A DNA stretch of 64,000 nucleotides from Streptomyces sp. RB17 (GTDB taxonomy: Bacteria > Actinomycetota > Actinomycetes > Streptomycetales > Streptomycetaceae): assembly GCF_009604455.1 (NCBI RefSeq), contig NZ_WEGL01000001.1:992001-1056000 (forward strand), given 5' to 3'. Made by a program: the position numbers and the translations under genes. Numbering within the stretch: the first letter of the stretch is position 1; every line of letters starts with the position of its first letter. The notes under the pieces are model-generated. The model saw only the letters and a program-made list of their open reading frames with translations. It had not been told where the DNA came from and did no database searches. This document shows positions 56,978-64,000 of the stretch, piece after piece.

Positions 56978-57077
56978 CGCATCGCTCCTCGCTGGTCGTA
57001 ACCCGCCTCCCTCGCCTGGGGGACGGCGATGGGACGCGCGAGGGGAGCGTGCGGTTCCCCGTGAAATGCGCCCCGCG

Positions 57078-57299
57078 TCAGTCGCCGTAGTCGGACATCG
57101 CGTCCAGCAGCCGCGCGGACCGCACCGGCACGGTCACCCCGTGGATCAGGGACGGCGGCACCGGCCGGGGCTCGGCGTGCTCGGGGACCGCCCAGTGGGG
57201 AGCCATCCGGGCGCAGTCGCCGCGCAGTGCGGCGAGGTCGCCCTCCGGCTCGCTCCCGAGGTGGGCGGGGGCGGTGTGGCGGAACTTGAGGTTCGTCAT
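57078..57299 (-). CDS. Small protein of unknown function
   Basis: The 73-residue product begins MTNLKFRHTAPAHLGSEPEG and has Pro- and Arg-rich stretches with HWAVPEHAEPRPVPPSLIHG and an acidic end, LLDAMSDYGD. No domain is recognised. The start at 57299 is an ATG in a region with an AT-rich promoter-like stretch to its right. A Streptomyces small conserved protein is likely, but conservation has not been tested. Confidence 0.55.
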   Translation of the reverse strand: MTNLKFRHTAPAHLGSEPEGDLAALRGDCARMAPHWAVPEHAEPRPVPPSLIHGVTVPVRSARLLDAMSDYGD

Positions 57300-57429
57300 G
57301 ACCGCACCGTAGGCCTGCTCCGGGCCGCGAAGAAAGATCTACTATCGGGTAGTTTCGCCAGCTACTGCGTGGGCGGCCGAGCGGGTAGCGTGAACTGTCA
57401 ATCCCGCCTCCCGCAGGAGATTCCCCGTC

Positions 57430-58404
57430 GTGCGCATCGCAGTCACCGGCTCCATCGCCACCGACCACCTCATGACATTCCCCGGCCGTTTCGCCGACCA
57501 GTTCGTCGCGGACCAGCTGCACACGGTTTCGCTCTCCTTCCTCGTCGACAACCTGGACGTGCGCCGCGGCGGCGTCGGGGCCAACATCGCCTTCGGCATG
57601 GGCCAGCTCGGCACCGGGCCGATCCTGGTCGGCGCCGCCGGCTTCGACTTCGACGAGTACCGCGCCTGGCTCGACCGGCACGGCGTGGACACCGATTCGG
57701 TCCGGATCTCCGAGACCCTGCACACCGCCCGCTTCGTGTGCACCACCGACGCCGACCACAACCAGATCGGCTCGTTCTACACCGGCGCGATGAGCGAGGC
57801 CCGCCTCATCGAGCTGAAGACCGTCGCCGACCGCGTGGGCGGCCTGGACCTGGTCCTCATCGGCGCCGACGACCCCGAGGCGATGCTCCGCCACACGGAG
57901 GAGTGCCGCTCCCGCGGGATCCCCTTCGCCGCCGACTTCTCCCAGCAGATCGCCCGGATGGACGGCGACGAGATCCGGGTGCTGCTGGACGGGGCGACGT
58001 ACCTGTTCTCCAACGAGTACGAGAAGGGTCTCATCGAGACCAAGACCGGCTGGAGCGGCGCCGAGATCCTCGCCAAGGTCGGCCACCGCGTCACCACGCT
58101 CGGCTCGCGCGGCGTGCGCATCGAGCGGGTCGGCGAAGACCCGATCGAGGTCGGCGTCCCCGAGGAGGAGCGCAAGGCCGACCCCACGGGCGTCGGCGAC
58201 GCCTTCCGTGCGGGGTTCCTGTCGGGACTGGCCTGGGGTGTCTCGCTGGAGCGCGCCGCTCAGGTGGGCTGCATGCTGGCGACCCTCGTCATCGAGACGG
58301 TGGGGACGCAGGAGTACCGGCTGCGGCGGGGGCACTTCATGGAGCGGTTCGTGAAGGCGTACGGAGATTCGGCCGGCGAGGAGGTTCAGGCCCACCTGCG
58401 CTGA
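57430..58404 (+). CDS. PfkB-family carbohydrate/nucleoside kinase
   Basis: The 324-residue kinase belongs to the ribokinase/PfkB superfamily. It has the N-terminal IAVTGSIATDHLMTFPGRFA, the GGVGANIAFGMGQLG substrate-binding loop, DLVLIGADDPEAMLRH, and the signature DPTGVGDAFRAGFLSGL with the catalytic Asp and anion hole. Sequence flavour suggests adenosine kinase or a fructokinase-like sugar kinase. The related actinobacterial gene is often called adenosine kinase, but substrate proof is lacking here. The GTG at 57430 has a GGAGA ribosome site. It converges with the cysteine desulfurase gene. Confidence 0.88.
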   Translation: MRIAVTGSIATDHLMTFPGRFADQFVADQLHTVSLSFLVDNLDVRRGGVGANIAFGMGQLGTGPILVGAAGFDFDEYRAWLDRHGVDTDSVRISETLHTARFVCTTDADHNQIGSFYTGAMSEARLIELKTVADRVGGLDLVLIGADDPEAMLRHTEECRSRGIPFAADFSQQIARMDGDEIRVLLDGATYLFSNEYEKGLIETKTGWSGAEILAKVGHRVTTLGSRGVRIERVGEDPIEVGVPEEERKADPTGVGDAFRAGFLSGLAWGVSLERAAQVGCMLATLVIETVGTQEYRLRRGHFMERFVKAYGDSAGEEVQAHLR

Positions 58405-58424
58405 CGCGGCGGCAGCTGGGGCGT

Positions 58425-59804
58425 TCAGCTCACCCGGCGTACCACGTACGCCGTACCCCGCTCCGCAGGCTCCTCCCCGACGTACTCCTGTCCCCGCATC
58501 TCGCACCACGCCGGGATGTCCAGGCGGGCCGCCTCGTCGTCGGAGAGGACCCGTACGGTCCCGCCGACCGGCACCTGGCCGAACACCTTGGCCAGCTCGA
58601 TGACCGGGATCGGGCACCGCTTGCCCAGGGAGTCGACGAGGACTTCCCCGCGGCCCTCCTGGGCGGCCGGTGCGGTCGGCGCGCCCAGCTTCTCGCGGAC
58701 CCCGGCCACGGCCCCCGGCAGCACCGCCAGGAACCGCTCCACGTCCTCCTCGGCCGTCCCCGCCGGCAGGGACACCCGTACGTTCCCCTCGCTCAGCACG
58801 CCCATCGCCTTCAGTACATGGCTGGGCGTCAGCGTGCTGCTCGTGCAGGAGGAACCGGAGGAGACGGAGAAGCCCTCCCGGTCCAGTTCGTGCAGCAGCG
58901 CCTCGCCGTCGACGTAGAGGCAGGAGAAGGTGACGATCCCGGGCAGCCGGCGCTCGGGGTCGCCGACGACCTCCACGTCCGGCACCAACAGCGGCACCCG
59001 GGCCCGGATCCGCTCCGTCAGCTCCCGCAGCCGTACCGCCTCCTGGGCCGCCTCGGCCCGCACCGCGCGCAGGGAGGCCGCGGCCGCCACGATCGCCGGG
59101 ATGTTCTCGAACCCGGGTGCTCGCCCCGACTCCCGTTCGTCGACGGGCCCTTGGGCGGCGAACCGCACCCCCTTGCGCACGACGAGCAGCCCGACCCCGG
59201 ACGGCCCGCCCCATTTGTGCGCGCTGGCCGCCAGCAGCGACCAGTCGCCCTCGACGGGCCCCCACCCCAGCGACTGCGCCGCGTCCACCAGCAGCGGCAC
59301 CCCGGCGGCCCGGCACACCTCGGCCACCTCGGCGACCGGCTGCACGGTCCCCACCTCATGGTTGGCCGACTGCAGACACGCCAGCGCGGTGTCCGGACGC
59401 AGGGCGGAGGCGTAGTCCGATGGAGTGACGGCTCCGGCCCGGTCGACGGCCACCTGGGTGACCGTCCCCCCGTCCCGCTCGAACACCTCCGCCGCATGGA
59501 GCACGGAGGAGTGTTCGACGGCTGACACGATCAGGTGGCGCCCGACCCGGCGCCGCGCGGCCAACGCCCCCGCGACACCCGTGTGCAGGGCCCGCGTACC
59601 GGAGGAGGCGAACACCACCTCGTCCGCCCGACACCCAACGGCTTCGGCAGCCGCCTCCCGCGCGGCGTCGAGCAGCATCCGCGCCTTGCGCCCTTCCCGG
59701 TACAACCGCGCGGGATCGGCCCACCCCTCATCCAAAGAGGCCAACAACGCCTGATGGGCCACGGGATGGAGGGGAGCGGCGGAAGCAGCATCAAAGTAGG
59801 CCAT
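58425..59804 (-). CDS. Cysteine desulfurase fused to TusA-like sulfur carrier
   Basis: The 459-residue protein has a PLP-dependent cysteine desulfurase domain (residues 1-375): the PLP Lys197 in SAHKWGGP, His150 in ANHEVGTV-like context, and the mobile active-site Cys320 in SVSSGSSCTSS. It is followed by a C-terminal TusA/SirA-like domain (about 385-459) starting VDSLGKRCPIPVIELAK, whose Cys397 is the sulfur acceptor. The fusion would pass persulfide directly between domains. No IscU or SufU scaffold is adjacent, so it probably feeds thio-modification or other sulfur transfer. The gene is convergent with the PfkB kinase gene and divergent from ctaC. Confidence 0.92.
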   Translation of the reverse strand: MAYFDAASAAPLHPVAHQALLASLDEGWADPARLYREGRKARMLLDAAREAAAEAVGCRADEVVFASSGTRALHTGVAGALAARRRVGRHLIVSAVEHSSVLHAAEVFERDGGTVTQVAVDRAGAVTPSDYASALRPDTALACLQSANHEVGTVQPVAEVAEVCRAAGVPLLVDAAQSLGWGPVEGDWSLLAASAHKWGGPSGVGLLVVRKGVRFAAQGPVDERESGRAPGFENIPAIVAAAASLRAVRAEAAQEAVRLRELTERIRARVPLLVPDVEVVGDPERRLPGIVTFSCLYVDGEALLHELDREGFSVSSGSSCTSSTLTPSHVLKAMGVLSEGNVRVSLPAGTAEEDVERFLAVLPGAVAGVREKLGAPTAPAAQEGRGEVLVDSLGKRCPIPVIELAKVFGQVPVGGTVRVLSDDEAARLDIPAWCEMRGQEYVGEEPAERGTAYVVRRVS

Positions 59805-59836
59805 ACGGCAACGCTAAACCGCCGGTCAGGGCAGCG

Positions 59837-59885
59837 TCCCGAAGGGGCGCGGGGAACTGCGCGACCAGCTACGACGGACCCGCAG
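59837..59885 (-). repeat. Dispersed intergenic repeat, family B, copy 2 (reverse)
   Basis: On the minus strand it reads AGCTGGTCGCGCAGTTCCCC followed by GCGCCCCTTCGGG. It matches the copy near 29.55 kb and lies between the cysteine desulfurase gene and ctaC. Confidence 0.68.
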
Positions 59886-60065
59886 CCGCCAATTCAGCGA
59901 ACCACCCGAGTTAGTAGGCACCCCTCCCCGCGAACCCCCCGAGGGCGTCGGCTAGGGTTTGGTCCGCATAAACATCCAAACCCCTGCCCGACGCAGGGCG
60001 GCGACCGACCAGCGAGAAGAAGGCCGCAGCCGACCGCGCGGGCGAGACTCTCGGGAAGGCGCTAC

Positions 60066-61025
60066 GTGAGTCCCAACGGCTCCGACCGCTCGCCGCGGCG
60101 CCCGATGCGGCGGAAGCTGCTGCAGGCACTGACCGCGGGCCTGGTCCTGGCGACCGCAACCGGTTGCACATACAAGGACTTCCCCCGCCTTGGCATGCCC
60201 ACCCCGACCACGGAAGAGGCTCCGCGGATCCTCTCCCTGTGGCAGGGCTCCTGGGCTGCCGCGCTCGCCGTCGGCGTGCTGGTGTGGGGCCTGATCCTGT
60301 GGAGCGCCATGTTCCACCGGCGCAGCCGCACCAAGGTCGAGGTACCTCCGCAGACCCGGTACAACATGCCGATCGAGGCCCTGTACACGGTGGTCCCGAT
60401 CATCATCATCTCGGTGCTCTTCTACTTCACGGCCCGGGACGAGACGAAGCTCCTCAGCCTCGACAAGAAGCCCGACGTCACGGTCAACGTGGTCGGCTTC
60501 CAGTGGAGCTGGGGCTTCAACTACGTCGAGAACGTCCCCGGCGTCTCCGGCAACGCCAAGACCGACCCGAACCTGAACGCCATCCCGGACCGGTTCAAGA
60601 ACCAGTTCCCGGCGAACGCCGGTGGTGTCTACGACGTCGGTACGCCGGGCACGCGGAACCCGCAGACCGGCAACCCCGGTCCGACGCTGTGGCTCCCCAA
60701 GGGCAAGACGGTCCGCTTCATCCTCACCTCGCGTGACGTCATCCACTCCTTCTGGGTGGTGCCGTTCCTCATGAAGCAGGACGTCATCCCGGGTCACACC
60801 AACGCGTTCCAGGTGACCCCGAACCACGAGGGCACCTTCCTCGGCAAGTGCGCCGAGCTCTGCGGCGTCGACCACTCCCGGATGCTGTTCAACGTGAAGG
60901 TCGTCTCCCCGGCGGCGTACCAGAAGCACCTCCAGGACCTCGCCAAGAAGGGGCAGACCGGTTACGTTCCCGCCGGCATCGCGCAGACGAGCCACGAGAA
61001 GAACCGGGAGACGAACAACCTGTGA
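60066..61025 (+). CDS. ctaC: Cytochrome c oxidase subunit II
   Basis: The 319-residue subunit takes electrons from cytochrome c or the bcc complex. Signal/anchor and lipobox-like [18 protein letters not shown] lie at the N-terminus. Two membrane helices follow (about 58-78 and 104-124). The external domain holds the CuA site Cys262-x3-Cys266-x3-His270-x2-Met273, plus an earlier [11 protein letters not shown]is. The GTG at 60066 is my start; long upstream frames are not coding. ctaD follows with a GTGA overlap, so translation is coupled. Confidence 0.95.
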   Translation: MSPNGSDRSPRRPMRRKLLQALTAGLVLATATGCTYKDFPRLGMPTPTTEEAPRILSLWQGSWAAALAVGVLVWGLILWSAMFHRRSRTKVEVPPQTRYNMPIEALYTVVPIIIISVLFYFTARDETKLLSLDKKPDVTVNVVGFQWSWGFNYVENVPGVSGNAKTDPNLNAIPDRFKNQFPANAGGVYDVGTPGTRNPQTGNPGPTLWLPKGKTVRFILTSRDVIHSFWVVPFLMKQDVIPGHTNAFQVTPNHEGTFLGKCAELCGVDHSRMLFNVKVVSPAAYQKHLQDLAKKGQTGYVPAGIAQTSHEKNRETNNL

Positions 61026-62755
61026 GCATCCTCAACGAACCCCAGGGTGCCGCGGCAGCTGAAGGCGCGTTCGCGGACGAGCTGCCGGTCAGGCGTAAGC
61101 AGCCCGGCAATGTCGTGGTGAAGTGGCTGACGACCACCGACCACAAGACGATCGGGACGATGTACCTCGTGACGTCGTTCGCGTTCTTCCTGATCGGTGG
61201 CGTGATGGCGCTGCTCATGCGCGCCGAGCTGGCCCGGCCGGGCCTGCAGATCATGTCGAACGAGCAGTTCAACCAGGCGTTCACGATGCACGGCACGATC
61301 ATGCTGCTGATGTTCGCGACGCCGCTGTTCGCCGGCTTCACGAACTGGATCATGCCGCTGCAGATCGGCGCGCCGGACGTGGCGTTCCCGCGGCTGAACA
61401 TGTTCGCCTACTGGCTGTACCTGTTCGGCTCGACCATCGCGGTGGGCGGCTTCCTCACCCCGCAGGGTGCGGCCGACTTCGGCTGGTTCGCCTACTCGCC
61501 GCTGTCGGACGCGGTCCGCAGCCCGGGCATCGGCGCCGACATGTGGATCATGGGTCTGGCCTTCTCCGGCTTCGGCACCATCCTCGGTGCGGTCAACTTC
61601 ATCACCACGATCATCTGCATGCGCGCCCCGGGCATGACCATGTTCCGCATGCCGATCTTCGTGTGGAACGTGCTGCTGACCGCCGTGCTGGTCCTGCTGG
61701 CCTTCCCGGTCCTGGCGGCCGCGCTGTTCGCCCTGGAGGCGGACCGCAAGTTCGGCGCCCATGTCTTCGACGCCACCAACGGCGGCGCACTCCTGTGGCA
61801 ACACCTCTTCTGGTTCTTCGGCCATCCAGAGGTGTACATCATCGCGCTGCCGTTCTTCGGCATCATCAGCGAAGTCATCCCGGTGTTCTCCCGCAAGCCG
61901 ATGTTCGGCTACATGGGTCTGATCGCCGCGACCATCTCCATCGCCGGTCTGTCCGTGACCGTGTGGGCCCACCACATGTACGTCACCGGTGGTGTGCTGC
62001 TGCCGTTCTTCTCCTTCATGACGTTCCTGATCGCCGTGCCGACCGGCGTGAAGTTCTTCAACTGGATCGGCACGATGTGGAAGGGCTCGCTGTCCTTCGA
62101 GACACCGATGCTCTGGGCCGTCGGCTTCCTGATCACCTTCACGTTCGGTGGTCTGACCGGTGTCATCCTGGCCTCGCCCCCGATGGACTTCCACGTCTCC
62201 GACTCGTACTTCGTGGTGGCCCACTTCCACTACGTGGTCTTCGGTACGGTCGTCTTCGCCATGTTCTCCGGCTTCCACTTCTGGTGGCCGAAGATGACCG
62301 GCAAGATGCTGGACGAACGCCTCGGCAAGATCACCTTCTGGACGCTGTTCGTCGGCTTCCACGGCACCTTCCTGGTCCAGCACTGGCTGGGCGTGGAGGG
62401 CATGCCGCGCCGCTACGCCGACTACCTGGCGGCCGACGGCTTCACCGCCCTGAACACGGTCTCCACCATCTGCTCCTTCCTGCTCGGCCTGTCGATCCTG
62501 CCGTTCCTCTACAACGTCTGGAAGACGGCCAAGTACGGCAAGCCGGTCGACGTGGACGACCCCTGGGGCTACGGCCGTTCGCTGGAGTGGGCGACCTCCT
62601 GCCCGCCGCCGCGGCACAACTTCCTCACCCTGCCGCGGATCCGCAGCGAATCCCCGGCGTTCGACCTGCACCACCCTGAGATCGCCGCGCTCGAGCAGCT
62701 CGCGCACAGCGGTCACGGCACCGCCATCGCGGGCAGCAAGGAGGCCGGCAAGTGA
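61022..62755 (+). CDS. ctaD: Cytochrome c oxidase subunit I
   Basis: The 577-residue catalytic subunit has twelve helices. Heme a ligand His appears in [12 protein letters not shown]. The CuB ligands lie in [15 protein letters not shown] (His-x3-Tyr crosslink site) and the later [11 protein letters not shown]. The heme pair His residues are in [13 protein letters not shown]. The tail after residue 540 is soluble and partly specific to actinobacteria. The start GTG overlaps the ctaC stop; the stop overlaps the ctaF start in the same way, giving a tight ctaC-ctaD-ctaF operon. Confidence 0.97.
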   Translation: MSILNEPQGAAAAEGAFADELPVRRKQPGNVVVKWLTTTDHKTIGTMYLVTSFAFFLIGGVMALLMRAELARPGLQIMSNEQFNQAFTMHGTIMLLMFATPLFAGFTNWIMPLQIGAPDVAFPRLNMFAYWLYLFGSTIAVGGFLTPQGAADFGWFAYSPLSDAVRSPGIGADMWIMGLAFSGFGTILGAVNFITTIICMRAPGMTMFRMPIFVWNVLLTAVLVLLAFPVLAAALFALEADRKFGAHVFDATNGGALLWQHLFWFFGHPEVYIIALPFFGIISEVIPVFSRKPMFGYMGLIAATISIAGLSVTVWAHHMYVTGGVLLPFFSFMTFLIAVPTGVKFFNWIGTMWKGSLSFETPMLWAVGFLITFTFGGLTGVILASPPMDFHVSDSYFVVAHFHYVVFGTVVFAMFSGFHFWWPKMTGKMLDERLGKITFWTLFVGFHGTFLVQHWLGVEGMPRRYADYLAADGFTALNTVSTICSFLLGLSILPFLYNVWKTAKYGKPVDVDDPWGYGRSLEWATSCPPPRHNFLTLPRIRSESPAFDLHHPEIAALEQLAHSGHGTAIAGSKEAGK

Positions 62756-63150
62756 AGATCCAGGGTCGGATGTTCGTCTGGCTGAGCGCCTTCCTCCTGA
62801 TCATGGCCATCGTGTATGGCGTGTGGTCGAAGGAGCCGGCCGGCACCACCGCACTGTTCCTGGCCTTCGGCCTGAGCATCATGATCGGCTTCTACCTGGG
62901 CTTCACCGCCCGGCGGGTCGACGCGGGCGCCCAGGACGACAAGGAGGCCGACGTCGCGGACGACGCGGGCGAGCTGGGCTTCTTCAGCCCGCACAGCTGG
63001 CAGCCGCTCATGCTGGGCTTCGGCGGTGCGATCGCCTTCCTCAGCATCGCGGTCGGCTGGTGGCTGATCTACTTCTCCGCCCCGTTCATCGTGGTCGGTC
63101 TGTTCGGCTGGGTGTTCGAGTACTACCACGGTGAGAACCGCACCCAGTAG
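62752..63150 (+). CDS. ctaF: Cytochrome c oxidase subunit IV (actinobacterial CtaF)
   Basis: The 132-residue small subunit has four membrane helices in two pairs ([36 protein letters not shown]; then [40 protein letters not shown]). The loop HSWQPLMLG and the short acidic stretch between the pairs are typical. It begins at a GTG overlapping the ctaD stop and closes the oxidase operon before a terminator. Confidence 0.92.
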   Translation: MKIQGRMFVWLSAFLLIMAIVYGVWSKEPAGTTALFLAFGLSIMIGFYLGFTARRVDAGAQDDKEADVADDAGELGFFSPHSWQPLMLGFGGAIAFLSIAVGWWLIYFSAPFIVVGLFGWVFEYYHGENRTQ

Positions 63151-63171
63151 CACGCACCCCGCGCGCACGTA

Positions 63172-63217
63172 CCGGAGGCCCGGACGCTCCCTCAGGAGGG
63201 TCCGGGCCTCCGGCTTT
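63172..63217 (+). terminator. Terminator of the ctaC-ctaD-ctaF operon
   Basis: CCGGAGGCCCGGA and TCCGGGCCTCCGG form a 13-bp stem with a small internal hairpin (CTCCCTCAGGAG), followed by a CTTTTCC run, just past ctaF. Confidence 0.88.
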
Positions 63218-63320
63218 TCCACAGGCTGTCCGGGCGCGGTTCGGTCGTTTGCCGCAGTGTCGGTCGCCCGTACGGGTTACTCACCGCGCAAATGGGGTCA
63301 ACGCCTCATAGCGTGATCGT

Positions 63321-64000
63321 ATGAACCACTCTCCGCGGACCCGCACCGTCGTCGGCTGCACCCTGCTGGTGACCGCGCTCGGCGCGGGCGTCACCGCCTG
63401 CGGTTCGGACGGCGACCCTCTGTCGTCCAAGCCGTACGACGCGGCGGACATAATCTCCTTCAACGGCCCCACCGACGCGAAGCAGCGGGCCGATCCGGAC
63501 AAGCCCCTGGAGATCACCGCCAACGATGACGACGTCATCACCGACGTCACCGTTCAGGACTCCGCAGGGCGCTATGTGGCGGGCGAACTCGCCGCCGACG
63601 GCAGCAGATGGCACAGCACCGCCCCGCTGGCCGCCAACACCCACTACACGGTCACCGTGAGCACCGAGGACGACGACGGCGCGCCCGGCCGCAAGGTCTA
63701 CACGTTCGACACCAGCAACCCCAGCAGCAAGAAGCGCCTGACCGTCACCCTCGGCCCGAAGTCGGGCGAGTACGGCGTCGGCCAGCCCATCACCGCCCAA
63801 CTCGACCAGCCGGTCAAGGACAAGGCGCAGCGCGCCGTCGTGGAACGTGCCCTCCGGGTGGACTCCGTGCCGGCCGTGGAGGGCTCCTGGTACTGGGTGA
63901 GCGACAAGGAACTCCACTACCGGCCCGAGGCGTACTGGCCCGTCCACACCACCATCACCGTGCACAGCAACCTGAACGGCATCAAGATCAGTGACCGGCT
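63321..64000 (+). CDS. Probable L,D-transpeptidase lipoprotein, 5' part only
   Basis: The frame from the ATG at 63321 stays open to the window edge (about 226 residues). A lipoprotein signal is clear: basic start MNHSPRTRTVVGCTLLVTAL, then LGAGVTACGSDGD with a likely lipobox Cys. Two Ig-like beta-sandwich stretches follow (SAGRYVAGELAADGSRWHST and LTVTLGPKSGEYGVGQPITA), ending SDKELHYRPEAYWPVHTTIT. This matches the N-terminal part of Streptomyces and mycobacterial L,D-transpeptidases. The YkuD catalytic domain would lie beyond the window, so the call is not complete. These enzymes crosslink peptidoglycan. Confidence 0.75.
   Translation, partial: MNHSPRTRTVVGCTLLVTALGAGVTACGSDGDPLSSKPYDAADIISFNGPTDAKQRADPDKPLEITANDDDVITDVTVQDSAGRYVAGELAADGSRWHSTAPLAANTHYTVTVSTEDDDGAPGRKVYTFDTSNPSSKKRLTVTLGPKSGEYGVGQPITAQLDQPVKDKAQRAVVERALRVDSVPAVEGSWYWVSDKELHYRPEAYWPVHTTITVHSNLNGIKISDR

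Overview
The window is high-GC actinobacterial chromosome with strong codon bias, frequent GTG starts and purine-rich ribosome binding sites. The gene content (two glutamine synthetases with GlnR boxes, a homodimeric pyruvate dehydrogenase E1, PspA with PspAA/PspAB partners, a ctaC-ctaD-ctaF terminal oxidase, many Streptomyces-type small proteins) points to Streptomyces. From memory, the order glnII ... glnA ... lipA-lipB ... aceE ... E2-lpd-pepA ... nadA ... ctaCDF follows the conserved core region of S. coelicolor around SCO2150-SCO2210; this was not checked against a database. No tRNA, rRNA, phage or CRISPR locus is visible. The only mobile-type element is a non-coding MITE.

Layout. 1-3.2 kb: the 5' end of an NAD-dependent epimerase, a winged-helix regulator, a frameshifted MerR regulator and glnII. 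3.3-9.6 kb: a divergent marR / alpha-beta-hydrolase pair around a palindromic operator, a secreted Gln-rich protein, an ArsC-like protein, a second hydrolase that seems to have lost its catalytic Ser, and pspAB-htpX. 9.7-15.6 kb: glnA, an RDD protein, a flavin reductase, a DUF4191 protein and the lipoic acid genes lipA and lipB. 15.7-24.6 kb: an HTH/TPR regulator, an FAD oxidoreductase, a TIGR01777 epimerase, a 0.5-kb degenerate tandem array, a GNAT acetyltransferase, a MarP-like protease, a peptidoglycan amidase and a MITE. 24.6-34.8 kb: a WYL regulator, aceE, a GntR regulator, the lipoylated E2, lpdA and pepA. 35-46 kb: cobS, cobT and cobU interleaved with membrane proteins, an MprF-like protein, two methyltransferases and an HtrA-like lipoprotein. 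46-55 kb: a DUF3043 protein, pspA-pspAA, a two-component system, an RND transporter, nadA and erpA. 55-64 kb: a large secreted or membrane-anchored protein, a PfkB kinase, a cysteine desulfurase-TusA fusion, ctaC-ctaD-ctaF and the start of a probable L,D-transpeptidase.

How the parts connect. GlnR controls nitrogen assimilation at both glnII and glnA: both upstream regions carry the full four-half-site box. LipA and LipB make the lipoyl groups used by the E2 enzyme 15 kb away, which with AceE and LpdA forms the pyruvate dehydrogenase complex; a GntR regulator and a perfect palindrome sit beside aceE. LipA, NadA and other Fe-S enzymes connect with ErpA and perhaps with the cysteine desulfurase-TusA fusion. 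Envelope stress proteins are split between pspA-pspAA and pspAB-htpX, and several periplasmic-type proteases and cell-wall enzymes add to that theme.

The most unusual DNA lies between genes: a degenerate ~33-bp array at 19.9-20.4 kb, a long-hairpin MITE whose edge overlaps a stop codon, a 125-bp tandem repeat that encodes both tails of two convergent genes, and five copies of two dispersed intergenic repeat families. I see no clearly new multi-gene defence or mobile system here.
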